Assembly: GCF_014850955.1 (NCBI RefSeq)
Contig: NZ_JACXSS010000001.1
Coordinates: 2,852,001-2,916,000, forward strand
Direction: 5' to 3'
From: Methylomonas albis
Lineage (GTDB): Bacteria > Pseudomonadota > Gammaproteobacteria > Methylococcales > Methylomonadaceae
DNA: 64,000 nt
A program made the position numbers and the translations under genes. Of the stretch, positions 60,779 to 64,000 are shown one piece after another. The notes beneath the pieces are model-generated. The model ran no database searches. It was not told where the DNA came from and saw only the letters and a list, made by a program, of their open reading frames with translations. The stretch's first letter is position 1, and each line of letters opens with the position of its first letter.

Positions 60779-61731
60779 TTATTTGGTTTTAGCGGCAATC
60801 GCTTCAGCGGCTCGGACGATGTTATTGGCCATGCGCTCGGAAGCGGCATCGATCAAACGACCATCCAGTGCGGCAGCGCCTTTACCTTGCGCGGCGGCTT
60901 CTTGCAACGCCACCAGGATGCGCTTGGCTTTTTCGACTTCCGCCGCGGGGGGGTGAAGACTTCGTTAGCCAAAGCAATTTGTGAGGGATGAATCGCCCAT
61001 TTGCCTTCGCAACCCAAAGCAGCGGCGCGGCGGGCACCGGCTTTGTAGCCTTCTGGGTCTTTGATGTCGCCGAATGGGCCGTCGATAGGACGCAGGCCAT
61101 AGGCGCGGCAGGCTACCGTCATCCGGCTGATCGCCGCATGCCATTGGTCGCCGGGATAATCAGGGTTTAAGCCACCAATATTCACGGTGCGGGCCCGGTT
61201 GCTGGCGGCATAATCAGCAACGCCAAAATGCAAGGCTTCCACCCGACCGCCGATAGCGCCTTGCTTGGCAATGTCTTCCACATTAGCCATGCCCAAGGCA
61301 GTTTCGATCAGACACTCAATGCCGATCTTGTTTTTCAAGCCTTCCTGCATTTCCAATTGCGTTAACATCGCGTCAACCATATACACGTCGCCATAGACGC
61401 CGACTTTAGGAATCAGCAGCGTGTCGATTTTAGCACCGGCTTGTTCGACCAGGTCGACGACATCGCGCACCATGTACTGTGTATCCAGACCGTTAATACG
61501 CACGGACAGGGTGATACCGTGACCTTTCCAATCCAGATCGTTAATAGCCTGGATCACGTTTTTCCGCGCTTTTAGTTTATCGTCCGGCGCGACAGCGTCT
61601 TCCAGATCGAGAAATACAAAGTCCACACCACTTTTCAGGGCTTTTTCGAACATTTCCGGACTAGTGCCCGGTACCGCCAATTCGCAACGTTGCACGCGTT
61701 GGGCATTGGCTTCGTAAAGTGTGTGACTCAT
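60779..61731 (-). pseudogene. mcl: Malyl-CoA lyase with homopolymer frameshift
   Basis: From ATG 61731 (SHTLYEANAQRVQRCELAVP) the HpcH/CitE-type lyase is normal through VDFVFLDLEDAVAPDDKLKA, SVRINGLDTQYMVRDVVDLV, IGIECLIETALGMANVEDIA and GKWAIHPSQIALANEVFTPP. At a run of seven C (60947-60953 as G on the plus strand) the frame shifts to RRKSKKPSASWWRCK and stops at 60853. The other frame continues the family sequence AAEVEKAKRILVALQEAAAQ through NNIVRAAEAIAAKTK to a stop at 60779, giving 317 residues. One missing C explains it. It cleaves malyl-CoA to glyoxylate and acetyl-CoA. Could be a sequencing error, a phase-variable tract or real loss. Confidence 0.85.
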
Positions 61732-61846
61732 CAATAATATCCTAAGGTCAGAGAGCGAACGGCTGGTTTTGCAGTTACGGCTATTTATAAATAGTCCGCC
61801 ATTTTACTTTCGGGGCCGCTAAAGTCAATTTGCACAGCGCACCGGA

Positions 61847-64000
61847 TTAGGGCTTGTGGATTTCCAGACCCGAGATTAGAAAAGCGAAGAAGTCTTTATC
61901 CTCATTGGTAAACAATCCGAAGCGCTCTTGATGCGTCGTTATAAACGTGTTCACAAACGAAATAAGTTCCCTATGATCCGGCTTAGCACTGCTTAAGAGA
62001 AATATCGCTACCGTGTTTTCGAAATCGCTTGCCAGATACATATGCAGCGCGGCTAACGCTACAAGCTGTGCTTCGCCGTTCATCTTTTCCTTGGGCCAGC
62101 GCGCCGCCAAAAACCTTAAACGATTCAAAAAAGCTCTAACCGTACGCGGCGCATGTATCGCACCGGCACGGTCGGCAACGATCAAGGGCATCCAGATTTC
62201 CAAAGCCTCCTTGAATACATCGCTGTCTTGAAGCGGCTTAGCGCCGACAAACTCGAGACGCAGGCTCTTACCGACTTTTTTGACCCTGGATTGCCACTGC
62301 TGCCAACGTTTCGGGTTACGCCTGATTCCCAGCCATCCAGCCAATATAGCGCCAAGCAAACCCAACACCGCCAGGCTGCCGCTCCATAACTGCTGTTCTG
62401 TCGGCCAAGGCTCCGGCGCGGGACGGAAGTAAGTAGCAGTATTCTTTTCAGCCCGATTCGATTCAGGAACCGCTGGCTCCGGGGTCGTGACAGGCTTATC
62501 CGGTTGTTTTGTTGCAGTATTGGACGCAGCACTGGCATTGCTTTGCAGAGGGGTCTGGCTAATCTGTGGCGTATCCGGCCAATGGTAAAAAGCCGCGAAC
62601 CCCATCACGCCAGATGCCACCAGGATTTGCAAACCCAAGATCAAGCCCCAGCCCAATTTTTGAAATTTTTCTTCACGCTGAGCGTCACTGTCCACCTCAC
62701 CCTGCTCAGCAAACAGCAGCTTATGCATGGATTCCGAGCTAGCCTGAGGCACCGGCACTTCGATATTGATGAGTTTTTGCAGATAAAAACGGGCCAGATT
62801 TCGGGGTTTGGCTTTGCTTGGATTAGCCTCATTTTCCTCGCCATTGCCATCAAACTCGTGCAGGGCCTTGGCCAAGTCCTCAAAATGTAATTTAACGTTG
62901 GCCAACACGTATTTAGGTGCCACACCCAAGATCACGTATAAATCGCCGGCGTTGACCAAAAAGCTCAAGGTTTCCAACACCCGCATTGCGTGCTCACGCT
63001 GGCATCTATCCAGGTCGTCTATGAACAATACCAAAGTCCTGGCCCCCATTAACTGAGTCAAACGTTGAAATTTGCTTTGCCAAATTTGCCGGGTACCTAC
63101 CGGCTCGGCGGGCACCGCTAAACCGACCGTCTTGGCAGCGGATTTGAGCAGATCGGTACTGGCCAAGCCGAACAGCGACGAGGCTTTGATGGTCAACAAA
63201 ATCAGCGGCATCATGCCAGCCAAGCCGGTGAGCAACCAGAATGGTAAGGAGGAATTACTGTCGCCGGCATGTTCCAATTGGGCGCTGATCAATTGTCCGC
63301 GTTCATCGGTGAGAATGCCAAATGCTAGCTTTACTGCATCCAAAAACTCAGCATCGTTATTAAAATGAACTGCTGGCAGACAGTCAGCCGCTCGGTGCAC
63401 AGGAGCTTGTAACTCAGGCTGCACCAAACAGACTAATTTTCGGCATTCCGCTTCACTTAACTCGACAGCCGCCGTACTGATAATGGAATTGGCTTTATCC
63501 GGGCTGCTAACAGCAGCCGGACACAGCTTGTTATACCCTCGCCCGGTCAGGAACGCGGGCTTCTCCAGGTTCAGTTGTTCGGCCAAGTCATGCCAAGTGG
63601 TCACTACGGCTTGCTGGCGCTCTTTATGGCCGGACAAAATTATCAAAGCCACCAACAAGCTCAACAACGGCAGCTTCAACCACCAGGGCAGATAAAGCAA
63701 AGAACGTAGCCGAAACCACAGGGCCGGCAATAACCACGGCCACCAGCGCGGCGTCGCTTGTTGGCGGACACATTCCAGAATCGAACCCAAGACTTGCTGC
63801 TCTTCCTGATGATGCCAGGCGTTGTACAGCACCGGCCGCATACCGGCGCGGCGCAATTGCGCTTGCAGATAAGTCATCACCGTGCTTTTGCCGCTACCCC
63901 AATCGCCGGTTATTGCCAAGGTCAAGGGTGGCGTGGTGTGTTCGTTGAGCAAGAAATGACTAATATCCCGCGCCAATTGCAGACTGCCCAAGTAATCGAC
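61847..64000 (-). CDS. KAP-family P-loop NTPase (5' end outside window)
   Basis: At least 717 residues; coding continues past the window edge (VDYLGSLQLARDISHFLLNE), so the Met near 63991 is probably not the start. Walker A is TLAITGDWGSGKSTVMTYLQ and Walker B TLVLFIDDLDRCQREHAMRV, then LSFLVNAGDLYVILGVAPKY. As usual in KAP ATPases, membrane segments are inserted between the motifs (WWLKLPLLSLLVALIIL; FWLLTGLAGMMPLILLTI). Two more follow Walker B (LILGLQILVASGVMGFAAF; LAVLGLLGAILAGWLGI), with a Pro/Thr-rich periplasmic-type linker between them. Function unknown; some KAP proteins take part in defence or membrane processes. It is upstream of mcl on the same strand. Confidence 0.85.
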   Translation of the reverse strand, partial: VDYLGSLQLARDISHFLLNEHTTPPLTLAITGDWGSGKSTVMTYLQAQLRRAGMRPVLYNAWHHQEEQQVLGSILECVRQQATPRWWPWLLPALWFRLRSLLYLPWWLKLPLLSLLVALIILSGHKERQQAVVTTWHDLAEQLNLEKPAFLTGRGYNKLCPAAVSSPDKANSIISTAAVELSEAECRKLVCLVQPELQAPVHRAADCLPAVHFNNDAEFLDAVKLAFGILTDERGQLISAQLEHAGDSNSSLPFWLLTGLAGMMPLILLTIKASSLFGLASTDLLKSAAKTVGLAVPAEPVGTRQIWQSKFQRLTQLMGARTLVLFIDDLDRCQREHAMRVLETLSFLVNAGDLYVILGVAPKYVLANVKLHFEDLAKALHEFDGNGEENEANPSKAKPRNLARFYLQKLINIEVPVPQASSESMHKLLFAEQGEVDSDAQREEKFQKLGWGLILGLQILVASGVMGFAAFYHWPDTPQISQTPLQSNASAASNTATKQPDKPVTTPEPAVPESNRAEKNTATYFRPAPEPWPTEQQLWSGSLAVLGLLGAILAGWLGIRRNPKRWQQWQSRVKKVGKSLRLEFVGAKPLQDSDVFKEALEIWMPLIVADRAGAIHAPRTVRAFLNRLRFLAARWPKEKMNGEAQLVALAALHMYLASDFENTVAIFLLSSAKPDHRELISFVNTFITTHQERFGLFTNEDKDFFAFLISGLEIHKP

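Overview
The window looks like a chromosomal segment of a gammaproteobacterial (type I) methanotroph, most like Methylomonas. This is inferred from three things: mtdB (tetrahydromethanopterin-linked C1 oxidation), a malate thiokinase / malyl-CoA lyase cluster (mtkA-mtkB-mcl, serine-cycle type), and the gammaproteobacterial gene order tRNA-Val, thrS-infC-rpmI-rplT-pheS-pheT-ihfA-merR, tRNA-Pro. No rRNA gene, CRISPR array or prophage was found.

Layout. 0-10 kb: the end of a metallo-beta-lactamase-fold hydrolase, a secreted DUF885 peptidase-like protein, then a LysR regulator divergent from a three-gene unit (EthD-like protein, a secreted protein predicted to start with histidine, an LpqC-type esterase), a hypothetical gene, mtdB and a small membrane protein. 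10-16.9 kb is a gene graveyard: a PAS/SpoIIE fusion remnant, an efflux operon in which only the TetR regulator and the outer-membrane channel survive, a broken IS3-type element carrying two near-identical 17-19 bp insertions, and an IS21 istB stub. 16.9-24.6 kb is the conserved translation operon on the minus strand, with infC starting at AUC. 24.6-35.2 kb: a low-complexity protein, hemF, a ProQ/FinO protein, a DUF5765 membrane protein, a TorF porin, an ECF sigma / anti-sigma / subtilase-lipoprotein operon, a glycosyltransferase, and an alginate-export porin broken by an amber codon.

35.5-44.4 kb: a co-oriented cluster of two unfamiliar membrane proteins, a lipoprotein, a peptidoglycan-binding transglycosylase without a signal peptide, a hybrid histidine kinase with HPt, and an HD-GYP response regulator. 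This is the best candidate for an undescribed envelope or lysis-like system. 44.6-54.1 kb mixes small hypotheticals, hairpin-rich repeats, an IS110 element with a likely bridge RNA, a DUF4258/YgiT toxin-antitoxin pair whose toxin is split by a 283 bp hairpin-rich insertion, and a split class II ribonucleotide reductase (nrdJa, nrdJb) separated by a frameshifted DUF3800 gene and preceded by paired NrdR boxes.

54-64 kb: a large SNF2 helicase, the mtkB-mtkA-mcl serine-cycle genes (mcl frameshifted at a homopolymer, with a palindromic MITE-like repeat between mcl and mtkA), and a KAP-family P-loop NTPase running off the end. The theme is a stable core (translation, C1 metabolism, RNR) set among decaying accessory genes and small structured repeats.
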